From Aerococcus suis (GTDB taxonomy: Bacteria; Bacillota; Bacilli; Lactobacillales; Aerococcaceae): DNA of 64,000 bases. Below the pieces are notes generated by a model. That model saw only the letters and a program-made list of their open reading frames with translations. It had not been told where the DNA came from and ran no database searches. The translations under genes were made by a program, and so were the position numbers. Each line of letters starts with the position of its first letter. Position 1 is the stretch's first letter. Of the stretch, positions 8,732-18,334 are shown one piece after another. Where the stretch lies: NCBI RefSeq assembly GCF_900176325.1, contig NZ_FWXK01000004.1, forward strand, positions 62,001 to 126,000, given 5' to 3'.

Positions 8732-9721
8732 CTATTTATTTTGATAAGCCTCAAAATTAGTATCTGCTAGATCTTCAGCATGTCGTACATTATCAGCAAT
8801 CGTTTTAGCCATGTAATGTTCACGAACACTATGAACCCGAACAACCTCCACACCTTTTAAGGCGGCAATTGCTGTTAAGATAACAGACGCTTGGTCACGA
8901 AGTTCAAACCCAGCTGTTGTCTCTGTATCTGTATCAAAACCTGCATCAACTAAAGTGTTTTGAATAAACCGTTTGCGAGATACTCCTAAGAAGCATGGGT
9001 ACCCCCACTCATGAATAAGCGATAAGTTTTTCAATAATGTATAGTTTTCACGTTTGGTCAACCCAAAGCCAATTCCTGGATCTAGCATTATCCGTTCTTT
9101 AGGTAAGTGAGCTGATTGGGCAACAGCTATACTTTTGTCAAAATACGTCGCCATCATATCAACAACTGACATCTCGCTAAAAGCCGCCAACTCATCATCA
9201 CTAAATACCCCTTCAGCTCCAAATTGTGGGAAAATTTTAGCAGATGGATGATTAGGACGAGCAATCACCGGATTTAACATGACAATAACACCGGCATCTG
9301 ATTGAGCTATGGTTTCAGCCATCTTCGCATCACCTAATAAGCCCGTAATATCATTAATAATATCGGCTCCTGCCTCAATAGCTGCTTTAGCAACCTCTGA
9401 TTTCCAAGTATCAACAGAAATAATGACATCCGTTGTTGCTTTTAATTCTTTAATCACTGGTAAAATTCGCTCAATTTCATCATCAATTTCAACATAAGTT
9501 GATCCAGGACGAGTCGACTCTCCTCCAATATCAATCATTTGGCACCCTTGATTGATAAGATCTTTGGCGTGTTTAATGGCTTCGTCTTTACCAAACCACT
9601 TACCACCATCAGAAAAAGAATCAGGAGTTACGTTCACAATCCCACAAAGCATTGTAGAGTTGTTAAGATTTAGTGTTTGTTGTTTAAATTGAAAAGTCAT
9701 ATGATCACTAATTTTTTCCAT
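8732..9721 (-). CDS. folP: Dihydropteroate synthase
   Basis: A 329-residue enzyme that joins p-aminobenzoate to hydroxymethyldihydropterin pyrophosphate; it is the sulfonamide target. TIM-barrel motifs: CGIVNVTPDSFSDGG near 26, DIGGESTRPGST near 64, ISVDTWKSEVA near 100, DIINDITGL near 120, LDPGIGFGLTKRENY near 213 and FLGVSRKRFI near 242. It is about 50 residues longer than the usual 270-285. The extra length is a segment around 150-190 and a polar C-terminal tail. It is the first gene of the folate operon. Its upstream region carries an inverted pair of TTGTAAACGA motifs. Confidence 0.95.
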   Translation of the reverse strand: MEKISDHMTFQFKQQTLNLNNSTMLCGIVNVTPDSFSDGGKWFGKDEAIKHAKDLINQGCQMIDIGGESTRPGSTYVEIDDEIERILPVIKELKATTDVIISVDTWKSEVAKAAIEAGADIINDITGLLGDAKMAETIAQSDAGVIVMLNPVIARPNHPSAKIFPQFGAEGVFSDDELAAFSEMSVVDMMATYFDKSIAVAQSAHLPKERIMLDPGIGFGLTKRENYTLLKNLSLIHEWGYPCFLGVSRKRFIQNTLVDAGFDTDTETTAGFELRDQASVILTAIAALKGVEVVRVHSVREHYMAKTIADNVRHAEDLADTNFEAYQNK

Positions 9722-9768
9722 TTTAACATCCTACCTTTTCTATTGAGCAAATTATTATATACTGTTTA

Positions 9769-9845
9769 TTGTAAACGATACCATCGCAAAAAGCGACCTA
9801 CCTCTTTTAATTTTAACAAAATATTGAAGCGAATTCGTTTACAAT
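9769..9845. promoter_or_regulatory. Inverted TTGTAAACGA pair with a cre-like site before folP
   Basis: TTGTAAACGATACCA at 9769-9783 fits the CcpA cre consensus WTGNAANCGNWNNCW. A second copy of the first ten bases lies inverted at about 9836-9845. On the minus strand TATAAT near 9757-9762 is a possible folP -10, but I see no good -35 at 17 bases. Operator function is inference. Confidence 0.4.
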
Positions 9846-9851
9846 ACATAC

Positions 9852-9878
9852 AAAAAAGTCGGGAAAATTCCCGACTTT
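9852..9878 (-). terminator. clpC terminator
   Basis: GTCGGGAA and TTCCCGAC (9858-9865, 9868-9875) with a six-base T-run on the minus strand. Confidence 0.85.
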
Positions 9879-9890
9879 AAGTAACAACAT

Positions 9891-12425
9891 TTAGACACCT
9901 AAAGTTGCTTCTGCTTTTTGCATGGTTTCAACATCTTCTTTATATTCAGTACCATCTTCACGAACAACTTTTAAGTATAATTGTCCTTTAGAAACGCCGA
10001 CCGTCACACGGTCATTGGCTGAGATAATACCATCAATTAACCATTCACTAAGCGGATCTTCAATTTGGTTTTGAATGACTCGACGTAATGGTCGTGCCCC
10101 ATATTCTTTACTAAAACCAATATTAGCAATTTCTCGTTTAGCTGCCGCCGTTACACGCAAATCAATCGCTTTTTCGGCTAATTGGTTAACGAGATTATCA
10201 ATAAATTTCTGAACAATTTCTTCTATTTGTTCTGGTTGTAAACTATGGAAGACAATCATTTCATCAACCCGGTTAATGAACTCAGGTTTAAACGTTTGTT
10301 TCACTTCAGCACGAATTCGTTTATTCATTGCCTCATAGTCATCAGTAACGTCAGTAGCTCCAAAACCGACTGCTTTTTCATCACGTAAAGCTGTGGCACC
10401 CAAGTTAGACGTCATAATCAATACAGTATTTCTAAAGTCAACATGGCGACCTTTACTGTCTGTTACGTAACCATCATCAAATATTTGTAATAAAATATTG
10501 AAAACATCTGGATGAGCTTTTTCAATTTCATCAAATAAGATAACAGAGTATGGGTGTTGACGAACTTTTTCAGTCAATTGTCCACCTTCATCGTAGCCGA
10601 CATATCCAGGCGCAGAACCTACTAATCGACTCACACTGTATTTTTCCATGTATTCAGACATATCAATCCGTAATAATTGTTTTTCTGAACCAAATAATTG
10701 TTCAGCTAACGCTTTGGCTAATTCTGTTTTACCTACTCCTGTTGGTCCTAAAAATAGGAAAGAGCCAATAGGCCGGTTCGGATTTTTGATTCCGCTACGT
10801 GAGCGTTTGACCGCTCGTGTGACAGCATCTACTGCTTCATCTTGCCCTTTTACGCGGTGATGTAAGTCATCAGCCAAGTGAACCAATTGTTTCGTTTCAG
10901 ACAACTGCATTTGGCTAACAGGAATTTGTGTCCACATAGAAACCACTTTTGCAACGTCTTCGCTATTAATCGCTAACTCTGCGTTTTGATCTTTTTCAGT
11001 ATCGTCATCCGCTTCATTAGACATTTGCTTAGACAATTCCATCTGTTTAGCATGTAATTCTCCAGCTTTACTATAATCTTGCTGTTGAATGGCATCTAAT
11101 TTTTCAGCTTCTAATGTTTCCATTTGCTGTTCAAGACTCGCTGGATTTGTCGTTTGATTTTGATGGTTAACATCATAATCTAAGCGTTTTGTAGCAGCTG
11201 CTTCATCCATTAAGTCAATCGCTTTATCAGGTAAGAAACGATCAGAAATATATCGTTCACTAAATTTAACTGCAGCTTCTATCGCTTCATCTGTAATCGT
11301 CACTTGATGATAATCTTCATACGCTTCTTTAATGCCCATTAAAATCGCTTCAGTTTCAGTTTCACTTGGTTCTTCCACTTGAACTTTGGCGAAGCGACGT
11401 TCAAGTGCAGCATCTTTTTCAATGTATTTTTGATATTCATTAAGGGTAGTTGCCCCAATCACTTGAACCGTTCCACGTGCTAAGGCAGGTTTTAGTAAAT
11501 TGGAAGCATCAATGGCTCCTTCTGCACCACCCGCACCAATTAATGTATGCAATTCATCGATGAATAAAAGAACATCGCCATCTTCTTCGATTTCAGCAAT
11601 CATATTTTTGACGCGATCTTCAAATTCACCACGATATTTCGTTCCAGCTACTAGTGAGCCCATATCGAGAGATAATAACCGTTTTTTCGCTAAATTATGA
11701 GGAACATTTCCTTCTGCAATCATCAAAGCTACTGCTTCAGCAATAGCTGTTTTACCAACACCTGGTTCTCCCACTAGTACTGGATTGTTTTTCGTTCGCC
11801 GACTTAAAACTTGTAATAAACGACGAACTTCAAATTTTCGCCCGACAACTTTATCTAACTGACCATCACGTGCCATAGCAGTTAAGTCTTTTGTTAATCC
11901 TTCTAAAACTGATTTTTTTTCAGGTTTTTGTTTATTTCCGTTTAACATAGCTGATTTATTATTTGATCTCCGTTGTTGAACAGGAGGACGTTTCCCTAAC
12001 ATACGATAAATATCTTTTCTTAGACGATTAATATCGACTGATAGGTTTTCCAAAATACGAGTTGCTAAAATCGGTTCAGCCAAAATAGCTAATAATAAAT
12101 GCTCAGTCCCGATTTTATCACTGTCTAGATTTTCAGCTTCTTTATTTGCTAGGGCTAATAGCACACGGCTCTTAGGAGAGAAAACATAATCTGAGGCTGA
12201 CGTCGTTGCATAATTACCATACCCCATAATCATTTCAGTTTCTTCTAATAACTCAGCAAAGTCTGGTAACTGACGAGATAACGCAGCAAAACCAATACCA
12301 GATTGAACTTCATACACCCCTAATAAGATATGTGCACTACTAATGGAATAATGATGAAAGTCACTAGCAAATTTTTTCGCTAATTCTAGTGCTTTTGCGG
12401 CATTATTAGTATATTTTTTTTTCAT
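9891..12425 (-). CDS. clpC: ATP-dependent Clp protease ATP-binding subunit ClpC
   Basis: An 844-residue Hsp100 unfoldase that feeds substrates to ClpP. It has the N-terminal double Clp-N repeat (1-145), AAA-1 with Walker [13 protein letters not shown] near 217, a middle segment with a UVR-like stretch ([20 protein letters not shown] near 440), and AAA-2 with Walker [13 protein letters not shown] near 558. The UVR-like segment and the length mark ClpC rather than ClpE or ClpB. It follows ctsR by 13 bases in the class III heat-shock operon. mcsA and mcsB, found between ctsR and clpC in Bacillus, are absent, as usual in Lactobacillales. Confidence 0.96.
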   Translation of the reverse strand: MKKKYTNNAAKALELAKKFASDFHHYSISSAHILLGVYEVQSGIGFAALSRQLPDFAELLEETEMIMGYGNYATTSASDYVFSPKSRVLLALANKEAENLDSDKIGTEHLLLAILAEPILATRILENLSVDINRLRKDIYRMLGKRPPVQQRRSNNKSAMLNGNKQKPEKKSVLEGLTKDLTAMARDGQLDKVVGRKFEVRRLLQVLSRRTKNNPVLVGEPGVGKTAIAEAVALMIAEGNVPHNLAKKRLLSLDMGSLVAGTKYRGEFEDRVKNMIAEIEEDGDVLLFIDELHTLIGAGGAEGAIDASNLLKPALARGTVQVIGATTLNEYQKYIEKDAALERRFAKVQVEEPSETETEAILMGIKEAYEDYHQVTITDEAIEAAVKFSERYISDRFLPDKAIDLMDEAAATKRLDYDVNHQNQTTNPASLEQQMETLEAEKLDAIQQQDYSKAGELHAKQMELSKQMSNEADDDTEKDQNAELAINSEDVAKVVSMWTQIPVSQMQLSETKQLVHLADDLHHRVKGQDEAVDAVTRAVKRSRSGIKNPNRPIGSFLFLGPTGVGKTELAKALAEQLFGSEKQLLRIDMSEYMEKYSVSRLVGSAPGYVGYDEGGQLTEKVRQHPYSVILFDEIEKAHPDVFNILLQIFDDGYVTDSKGRHVDFRNTVLIMTSNLGATALRDEKAVGFGATDVTDDYEAMNKRIRAEVKQTFKPEFINRVDEMIVFHSLQPEQIEEIVQKFIDNLVNQLAEKAIDLRVTAAAKREIANIGFSKEYGARPLRRVIQNQIEDPLSEWLIDGIISANDRVTVGVSKGQLYLKVVREDGTEYKEDVETMQKAEATLGV

Positions 12426-12438
12426 AAAGTATCATGCC

Positions 12439-12906
12439 TCATTTCGTTTCTTGATATTTGAGTTTTAATAACATATTTTTTAAAATCACAGCGCGTACTT
12501 CAGGGGCATTAATAAATTTCCCCAACGCATCTTTATCAATCGCTGAAAACATTATTTCAGCTTCTCGTTGATTAATGACGTCGTTTGCGGCTAAATTATT
12601 AATAATCGCAATCGCATTACGTAATGTCACTGTATCATCAATGACCGATAGCATCGCATCGATAATTTCAGAATCATCCACAATCGCTAATTTCATAATC
12701 CGAATATAACCTCCACCACCACGCTTACTTTCAACAGCGTAGCCATTTTCTGGTGTAAAACGTGTTTTAATAACATAATTAATTTGTGAAGGAACACAGT
12801 CAAAATGATCGGCTATTTGTTTACGTTGAATTTCTATTCGTTGATTTTCTTGCAAAACACTTTTTATATAAGCTTCAATAATATCAGACATATTTTTATT
12901 TTGCAT
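12439..12906 (-). CDS. ctsR: Class III stress gene repressor CtsR
   Basis: A 155-residue winged-helix repressor. The DNA-binding part holds QRKQIADHFDCVPSQINYV and the glycine-rich wing ESKRGGGGYIRI near residues 60-71. The C-terminal dimer domain senses heat in the family. ATG at 12906 follows GAGGTGAG; a GTG nine bases upstream would use up that site. It represses its own operon through the box at 12922-12938, and probably other clp genes elsewhere. Confidence 0.95.
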   Translation of the reverse strand: MQNKNMSDIIEAYIKSVLQENQRIEIQRKQIADHFDCVPSQINYVIKTRFTPENGYAVESKRGGGGYIRIMKLAIVDDSEIIDAMLSVIDDTVTLRNAIAIINNLAANDVINQREAEIMFSAIDKDALGKFINAPEVRAVILKNMLLKLKYQETK

Positions 12907-12921
12907 TATTCTCACCTCAAG

Positions 12922-12938
12922 TCTGACTAATTTTGACT
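12922..12938 (-). promoter_or_regulatory. CtsR operator
   Basis: On the minus strand AGTCAAA-ATT-AGTCAGA, a direct heptad repeat with a three-base gap. It matches the CtsR box (RGTCAAANNNRGTCAAA) with one mismatch and lies just after the -10, so repressor binding would block initiation. Confidence 0.85.
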
Positions 12939-12947
12939 ATTTACTTT

Positions 12948-12976
12948 ATCATACGAAAATTTTTTCAGAGTGTCAA
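12948..12976 (-). promoter_or_regulatory. ctsR-clpC promoter
   Basis: TTGACA, a 17-base spacer and TATGAT on the minus strand, directly upstream of the CtsR box. Confidence 0.85.
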
Positions 12977-13051
12977 TTCATAGCGCTAGAAAGGTAAGAT
13001 GAATACACGTTCAAACCTATTTCAAACCTATTTTTAGATATCATTCGCTAA

Positions 13052-13086
13052 CAAAATAAAAAGGATGAGACAATTGCCTCATCCTT
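13052..13086 (-). terminator. tRNA cluster terminator
   Basis: AAGGATGAG and CTCATCCTT (13061-13069, 13078-13086) followed on the minus strand by TTTTTATTTT. It ends the seven-tRNA transcript. Confidence 0.85.
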
Positions 13087-13091
13087 AAACA

Positions 13092-13165
13092 TCGGGAAAA
13101 CAGGATTCGAACCTGCGACCCCTTGGTCCCAAACCAAGTGCTCTACCAAGCTGAGCTATTTCCCG
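13092..13165 (-). tRNA. tRNA-Pro (TGG)
   Basis: A 74-base cloverleaf: acceptor CGGGAAA/TTTCCCG with discriminator A, T-arm GGTTCGAATCC, anticodon TGG in CTTGGTTTGGGACCAAG. CCA is not encoded. Confidence 0.95.
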
Positions 13166-13175
13166 CAAATAAAAA

Positions 13176-13249
13176 TGCACCCAGCAGGATTCGAACCTGC
13201 AACCGCCTGATTCGTAGTCAGGTACTCTATCCAGTTGAGCCATGGGTGC
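13176..13249 (-). tRNA. tRNA-Arg (ACG)
   Basis: A 74-base cloverleaf: acceptor GCACCCA/TGGGTGC with discriminator A, anticodon loop CTGACTACGAATCAG with ACG. The A at position 34 is expected to be edited to inosine by TadA. Confidence 0.95.
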
Positions 13250-13270
13250 ATATCAATATTAAAATGTAAA

Positions 13271-13356
13271 TGCCGAGGACCGGAATCGAACCGGTACGAT
13301 AATCACTTATCGCAGGATTTTAAGTCCTGTGCGTCTGCCAGTTCCGCCACCCCGGC
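13271..13356 (-). tRNA. tRNA-Leu (TAA)
   Basis: An 86-base class II tRNA with a long variable arm (CGATAAGTGATTATCG) and anticodon TAA in AGGACTTAAAATCCT. Acceptor GCCGGGG/CCTCGGC contains a wobble or mismatch pair. Confidence 0.95.
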
Positions 13357-13426
13357 GCTTTATCAGCGCTTCGTTATGTTGAACATTATAGCACTTATTT
13401 AAGATATTGTCTACAATTATTTTTTA

Positions 13427-13498
13427 AGCGGAAGACGGGGTTCGAACCCGCGACCCCCACCTTGGCAAGGTGATGTTCTACCGCTGAACTACTTCCGC
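13427..13498 (-). tRNA. tRNA-Gly (GCC)
   Basis: A 72-base tRNA: acceptor GCGGAAG/CTTCCGC, discriminator T, anticodon GCC in CACCTTGCCAAGGTG. About 70 bases separate it from tRNA-Leu, a wider gap than elsewhere in the cluster. Confidence 0.95.
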
Positions 13499-13511
13499 AT
13501 AACTGTAGCGA

Positions 13512-13584
13512 TGCCGGCTAAAGGACTTGAACCCTCGACCCTCTGATTACAAATCAGATGCTCTACCAACTGAGCTAAGCCGGC
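13512..13584 (-). tRNA. tRNA-Thr (TGT)
   Basis: A 73-base tRNA: acceptor GCCGGCT/AGCCGGC, discriminator A, anticodon TGT in CTGATTTGTAATCAG. Confidence 0.95.
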
Positions 13585-13597
13585 TTATTATTAAAAA

Positions 13598-13670
13598 TGA
13601 CCCGTACAGGATTCGAACCTGTGACCCACTGATTAAAAGTCAGTTGCTCTACCAACTGAGCTAACGAGTC
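13598..13670 (-). tRNA. tRNA-Lys (TTT)
   Basis: A 73-base tRNA: acceptor GACTCGT/ACGGGTC with a G-T pair, discriminator A, anticodon TTT in CTGACTTTTAATCAG. Confidence 0.95.
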
Positions 13671-13673
13671 ATA

Positions 13674-13746
13674 TGGAGAATGAGGGGTTCGAACCCCCGA
13701 CATCCTGCTTGTAAGGCAGACGCTCTCCCAGCTGAGCTAATTCTCC
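13674..13746 (-). tRNA. tRNA-Val (TAC)
   Basis: A 73-base tRNA: acceptor GGAGAAT/ATTCTCC, discriminator A, anticodon TAC in CTGCCTTACAAGCAG. It is the first gene of the cluster. Confidence 0.95.
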
Positions 13747-13781
13747 ATCATGTTGTGTCGTTCGTCATCGACAACTATTAC

Positions 13782-13810
13782 ATAATATCATCATCCTACT
13801 CAGACGTCAA
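13782..13810 (-). promoter_or_regulatory. tRNA cluster promoter
   Basis: TTGACG, a 17-base spacer and TATTAT on the minus strand, about 35 bases before tRNA-Val. It shows that the cluster is transcribed on its own, without an rRNA operon. Confidence 0.8.
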
Positions 13811-13868
13811 TACTTTTTAGAATATTTTTTTGATTTTTTTCTCCGTACTTACTATCGAGGTGATAAAA

Positions 13869-14585
13869 ATGTTGTTATTAAAAGGATTGATAGCCTATTT
13901 TTTACTAATTCTAGCTTCTTTTTTTATGGTGATTGGCGAGCGACTAGTGACTCAACGGTCTTTTCTTTGGGGGCGTTCAATATGTGATTATTGTCATCAT
14001 CCAATTCATCCTCTTTACTTAATGCCACTTATCGGTCCATTACTCACAAAATTTCATTGCTCTCACTGTAGACATCCAATCGCTAAAAAATATTTATTTG
14101 GCGAGTTAGTTTATGCTCTGAGTGTCATAGTACTCTTACTGACAACGAATCATCCCATATTTAATAGTGCTATTTTCAGTATGCTTTTTATTATGAGTGT
14201 CAGCGACTATCACAAGCAATGGGTACCAGATCGTCTACAGCTCATTTTATTAGCTATTATCATGATTAACCACGCCTTACTAGCCATCCCTATATATTGG
14301 TTTCAACCGATTGTTTTATTATTACTTTTTATTTTAATCAATAAAATATGGCCTCAAAGTATTGGGGGCGCTGATATTAAAACAATTAGCTTACTCAGTT
14401 TAACTTATCCGGCTCACTTTGGTCTAATGTGGCTACAAATAGCTACCTCATTAGCATTACTCTATATTCTTTGTCACAACTATGTTACGCATCGCTCGCT
14501 AGAAGGAATCCCATTCTTCCCATTTATCACTTTGAGTTTTCCCATTATTTCACTAGTCTACTATTTTAATCCAAATCTATTTTAA
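13869..14585 (+). CDS. Type IV prepilin peptidase (ComC/PilD-like, A24)
   Basis: A 238-residue polytopic membrane protein. An N-terminal cytoplasmic loop holds two CxxC pairs (CDYC near 39, CSHC near 65), as in zinc-binding prepilin peptidases. The two catalytic aspartates fit SDYHKQWVPD (near 113) and the GxGD-like GGADIK (near 162). The family cleaves leader peptides of competence pseudopilins and N-methylates the new end in many members. The start is the ATG at 13869 after GAGGTGATAAAA. No pilin genes are nearby. It converges on rpoC and shares its terminator. Confidence 0.88.
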   Translation: MLLLKGLIAYFLLILASFFMVIGERLVTQRSFLWGRSICDYCHHPIHPLYLMPLIGPLLTKFHCSHCRHPIAKKYLFGELVYALSVIVLLLTTNHPIFNSAIFSMLFIMSVSDYHKQWVPDRLQLILLAIIMINHALLAIPIYWFQPIVLLLLFILINKIWPQSIGGADIKTISLLSLTYPAHFGLMWLQIATSLALLYILCHNYVTHRSLEGIPFFPFITLSFPIISLVYYFNPNLF

Positions 14586-14589
14586 AAAT

Positions 14590-14623
14590 AAAAAAGCCCT
14601 TGGAAATTCTCCAAAGGCTTTTC
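14590..14623. terminator. Bidirectional terminator, prepilin peptidase / rpoC
   Basis: AAGCCCTTGG and CCAAAGGCTT arms with one bulge each, with A-rich and T-rich flanks for both strands. Confidence 0.75.
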
Positions 14624-14646
14624 AATAACTCAACCGCTATAAGCGA

Positions 14647-17600
14647 TTAAGATTCTTTTAATTCAGAATAATCAATATCTTCTGATGGTGTCGTCATTTG
14701 TTGGTCATCGTATACCATTGATTGCGTATCATTCATTTTTTTAGGTTGCATATGACGGTATTTTGCCATACCAGTACCAGCAGGAATGATTTTACCAATA
14801 ATAACATTTTCTTTAAGACCTAGTAAGTTATCGCGTTTACCACGAATAGCAGCATCTGTTAACACTTTCGTTGTTTCTTGGAATGATGCAGCTGATAAGA
14901 AACTATTTGTTTCTAGAGCGGCTTTAGTAATTCCTAGTAAGACTGGACGAGCAGTCGCTGGAATGTCACCTTGCATAATCGCTTCTTTATTAGCATCTGT
15001 AAAGTCACCAAGATCAAGTAATTTACCAGGTAGTAAGTCTGTAGAACCTGGATCAAGTACACGAACTTTACGCATCATTTGACGAATCATTACCTCAACG
15101 TGTTTATCGTTAATGTCTACCCCTTGCATCCGGTATGTCCGTTGTACTTCAGCAAGTAAGTAGGTTTGAACGGTTAATGAGTCTGTAACACGTAGTAATT
15201 CTTTCGGATCAATTGAACCTTCTGTTAATTGTTGACCACGTGATACCGTATCTCCTTCTTCTACACGTAAACGAGCTGTGTATGGAATTTTATACTCACG
15301 TTCGTCAACTGATCCTTTAACATTAACTGTTTTCGTCCGAGCCGCTTCATCAATGTTAACATCAGTTACCGTACCAGCAACTTCAGTAATGACAGCACGT
15401 CCTTTAGGGTGACGAGCTTCAACAATTTCTTGGATCCGTGGAAGACCTTGAGTAATGTCATCTCCGGCAACCCCACCAGTATGGAATGTACGCATTGTTA
15501 ACTGTGTACCTGGTTCACCGATAGATTGTGCAGCGATAGTACCTACTGCTTCTCCGACTTCTACTTCACCATTTGTCGCTAAGTCACGACCATAACAGTA
15601 TTTACATACCCCATGACGTGTATTACATGTAAAGGCTGAACGAATCGTTACCTCTTCCACACCAGCTTCTACGACTTTTTTAGCTAGTGCTTCATCAATT
15701 AATTGATTATGTTCAACAATGATTTCACCAGTTTCAGGGTGACGAACTTCATGTTGCGCATAGCGTCCAGTAATACGCTCCTCTAATGTTTCAATCATTT
15801 CATTACCATTCATAATGGCAGTAACCGTTAACCCACGATCAGTACCACAATCGGCTTCACGAATGCTGACATCTTGAGCAACATCTACTAAACGACGAGT
15901 TAAGTAACCTGAATCGGCTGTTTTCAAGGCCGTGTCTGTCATCCCTTTACGAGCACCGTGAGTAGAGATGAACATTTCTTGTACAGATAATCCTTCACGG
16001 AAGTTAGATGTGATAGGCAATTCAATGATTCGACCGTTTGGACCAGCCATCAAACCACGCATACCAGCTAACTGTGTAAAGTTAGAAATGTTACCACGGG
16101 CACCAGAGTCTGACATGATGAAGAATGGGTTTTCGTAACCCATGCTGTACATTAGTTCTTCTTGGATTTTATCTTTAACGCCGTTCCAAGTATCGATAAC
16201 TTGTTCGTAACGTTCTTCATCCGTAATTAAACCACGACGATATTGTTTCGTGATTTTATCTACAATTTTATGTCCTTTTTCAATAATTTCAGGTTTTGAT
16301 TGTAAAACAGTAATATCTGCAATACCTACAGTAATACCTGATTTCGTTGAATATTTAAATCCTAGATCTTTCATGGCATCAAGCATTTTAGATGTTTCCG
16401 TTACTTTAGATTGTTTAAAGACTTGAGCAATGATGTCTTGTAAATAACCTTTTTTGAACGGTGGAATCATTTCTTGACGTTTAATAAATTCTCTAACATT
16501 TTCACCAGGTTCCATAAAGTATTTATCTGGCGTTTGAACCTCTAAGTTACGTTGTGTTGGTTCGTTAATGTAAGGGAAGTTGTCAGGTAAAATTTCATTG
16601 AAGAAGATTTTACCGATTGTTGTTGCCATCAATTTATTTTGTTGATTTTCAGTCCAAGGTTTATGTGGCATAGAGTTAGTAGAAATTGCCACACGCGTAT
16701 GTAATTGAACATGTCCATCTAAATAAGCAATGTGAGCTTCAGAAGGTGAACTGATATTCATTCCTTCACCAGCAACTTCAGGTTCTTCCATTGTTAGGTA
16801 GTAGTTACCTAATACCATATCTTGAGAAGGCGTAACAACGGGTTGTCCGTCTTTTGGTGTCAAGATATGAGTAGCCGCTAACATTAACAACCGTGCTTCG
16901 GCTTGAGCTTCAGCACCTAATGGTAAATGGACAGCCATTTGGTCACCGTCAAAGTCGGCATTATAAGCTTCACATACTAATGGGTGTAACCGAATCGCTT
17001 TCCCATCCACTAAGATTGGTTCGAACGCTTGGATACCTAAACGGTGAAGCGTAGGTGCGCGGTTAAGTAATACTGGATGTTCCCGAATAATATCTGTTAA
17101 AACATCCCAAATATCATCATCACGTTTTTCAATTTTACGTTTGGCATGTTTAACGTTGATTGCTAAATCACGTGCCACTAATTCACTCATTAAGAATGGT
17201 TTGAATAATTCCAATGCCATTTCTTTTGGTAAACCACATTGATACATTTTTAGTGATGGTCCAACCACGATTACAGAACGACCAGAGTAGTCGACACGTT
17301 TACCAAGCAAGTTTTGACGGAAACGACCTTGTTTCCCTTTTAACATATGTGATAAAGATTTTAATGGACGGTTACCTGGTCCAGCGACTGGACGACCACG
17401 ACGACCATTATCAATTAATGCGTCGACAGCTTCTTGTAACATCCGTTTTTCATTTTGCACGATGATATTAGGTGCATTTAAATCTAATAATCGTTTTAAT
17501 CGGTTGTTACGGTTAATCACACGACGATACAAGTCGTTCAAGTCAGAAGTGGCAAAACGGCCACCATCTAATTGAACCATTGGACGTAATTCTGGTGGAA

Positions 17601-18300
17601 TTACAGGAACAACATCCATAACCATCCAACTTGGTTCATTTCCAGATTTACGGAATGCATCTAGGACGTCTAAACGACGAATCGCACGCGTCCGTTTTTG
17701 ACCAGTTGCTGATTTCAAGACTTCTTTAAGGTCTGCACATTCAGCATCTAAATCAACTTGTTTTAATAATGTTTTAATGGCTTCCGCACCCATACCAGCT
17801 TGGAATTTATTACCATATTCCGCTTTATTATCACGAAATTCTTTTTCAGATAATAATTGTTTATATTCTAAAGGTGTTTCACCAGGGTCAGTAACCACGT
17901 AAGAAGCAAAATAAATCACTTCTTCTAATGACCGTGGACTCATATCTAGAATAAGTCCCATACGACTTGGGATACCTTTAAAGTACCAAGTGTGTGTCAC
18001 TGGTGTTGCTAATTCTAAGTGACCCATACGTTCACGACGAACTTTAGCACGTGTCACTTCAACACCACAGCGGTCACAAACGACACCCGCATAGCGGATG
18101 CCTTTGTATTTACCACATGAACATTCCCAGTCTTTAGTAGGACCAAAGATTCGTTCACAAAATAGACCGTCTTTTTCAGCTTTTAGCGTCCGATAGTTAA
18201 TCGTTTCTGGTTTCTTAACTTCGCCGTAAGACCAAGAACGAATTTTATCAGGAGATGCTAAACCTATTTTCATACTTTCAAATTTATTTACGTCTACCAA
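14647..18300 (-). CDS. rpoC: DNA-directed RNA polymerase subunit beta'
   Basis: A 1217-residue polymerase subunit. The N-terminal zinc ribbon (CSCGKYKG and [10 protein letters not shown], near 60-78), the catalytic magnesium loop [10 protein letters not shown] (near 447-456), the trigger-loop region and the second zinc cluster ([13 protein letters not shown] near 890) are all present. The start codon is TTG, eight bases after GGAGG; no ATG fits. It follows rpoB by 34 bases. The length is standard for Firmicutes, with an acidic C-terminal tail. Confidence 0.98.
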   Translation of the reverse strand: MVDVNKFESMKIGLASPDKIRSWSYGEVKKPETINYRTLKAEKDGLFCERIFGPTKDWECSCGKYKGIRYAGVVCDRCGVEVTRAKVRRERMGHLELATPVTHTWYFKGIPSRMGLILDMSPRSLEEVIYFASYVVTDPGETPLEYKQLLSEKEFRDNKAEYGNKFQAGMGAEAIKTLLKQVDLDAECADLKEVLKSATGQKRTRAIRRLDVLDAFRKSGNEPSWMVMDVVPVIPPELRPMVQLDGGRFATSDLNDLYRRVINRNNRLKRLLDLNAPNIIVQNEKRMLQEAVDALIDNGRRGRPVAGPGNRPLKSLSHMLKGKQGRFRQNLLGKRVDYSGRSVIVVGPSLKMYQCGLPKEMALELFKPFLMSELVARDLAINVKHAKRKIEKRDDDIWDVLTDIIREHPVLLNRAPTLHRLGIQAFEPILVDGKAIRLHPLVCEAYNADFDGDQMAVHLPLGAEAQAEARLLMLAATHILTPKDGQPVVTPSQDMVLGNYYLTMEEPEVAGEGMNISSPSEAHIAYLDGHVQLHTRVAISTNSMPHKPWTENQQNKLMATTIGKIFFNEILPDNFPYINEPTQRNLEVQTPDKYFMEPGENVREFIKRQEMIPPFKKGYLQDIIAQVFKQSKVTETSKMLDAMKDLGFKYSTKSGITVGIADITVLQSKPEIIEKGHKIVDKITKQYRRGLITDEERYEQVIDTWNGVKDKIQEELMYSMGYENPFFIMSDSGARGNISNFTQLAGMRGLMAGPNGRIIELPITSNFREGLSVQEMFISTHGARKGMTDTALKTADSGYLTRRLVDVAQDVSIREADCGTDRGLTVTAIMNGNEMIETLEERITGRYAQHEVRHPETGEIIVEHNQLIDEALAKKVVEAGVEEVTIRSAFTCNTRHGVCKYCYGRDLATNGEVEVGEAVGTIAAQSIGEPGTQLTMRTFHTGGVAGDDITQGLPRIQEIVEARHPKGRAVITEVAGTVTDVNIDEAARTKTVNVKGSVDEREYKIPYTARLRVEEGDTVSRGQQLTEGSIDPKELLRVTDSLTVQTYLLAEVQRTYRMQGVDINDKHVEVMIRQMMRKVRVLDPGSTDLLPGKLLDLGDFTDANKEAIMQGDIPATARPVLLGITKAALETNSFLSAASFQETTKVLTDAAIRGKRDNLLGLKENVIIGKIIPAGTGMAKYRHMQPKKMNDTQSMVYDDQQMTTPSEDIDYSELKES

Positions 18301-18334
18301 GGGGCCAACCTCCCTAATTTAATTCATGCCCTGA

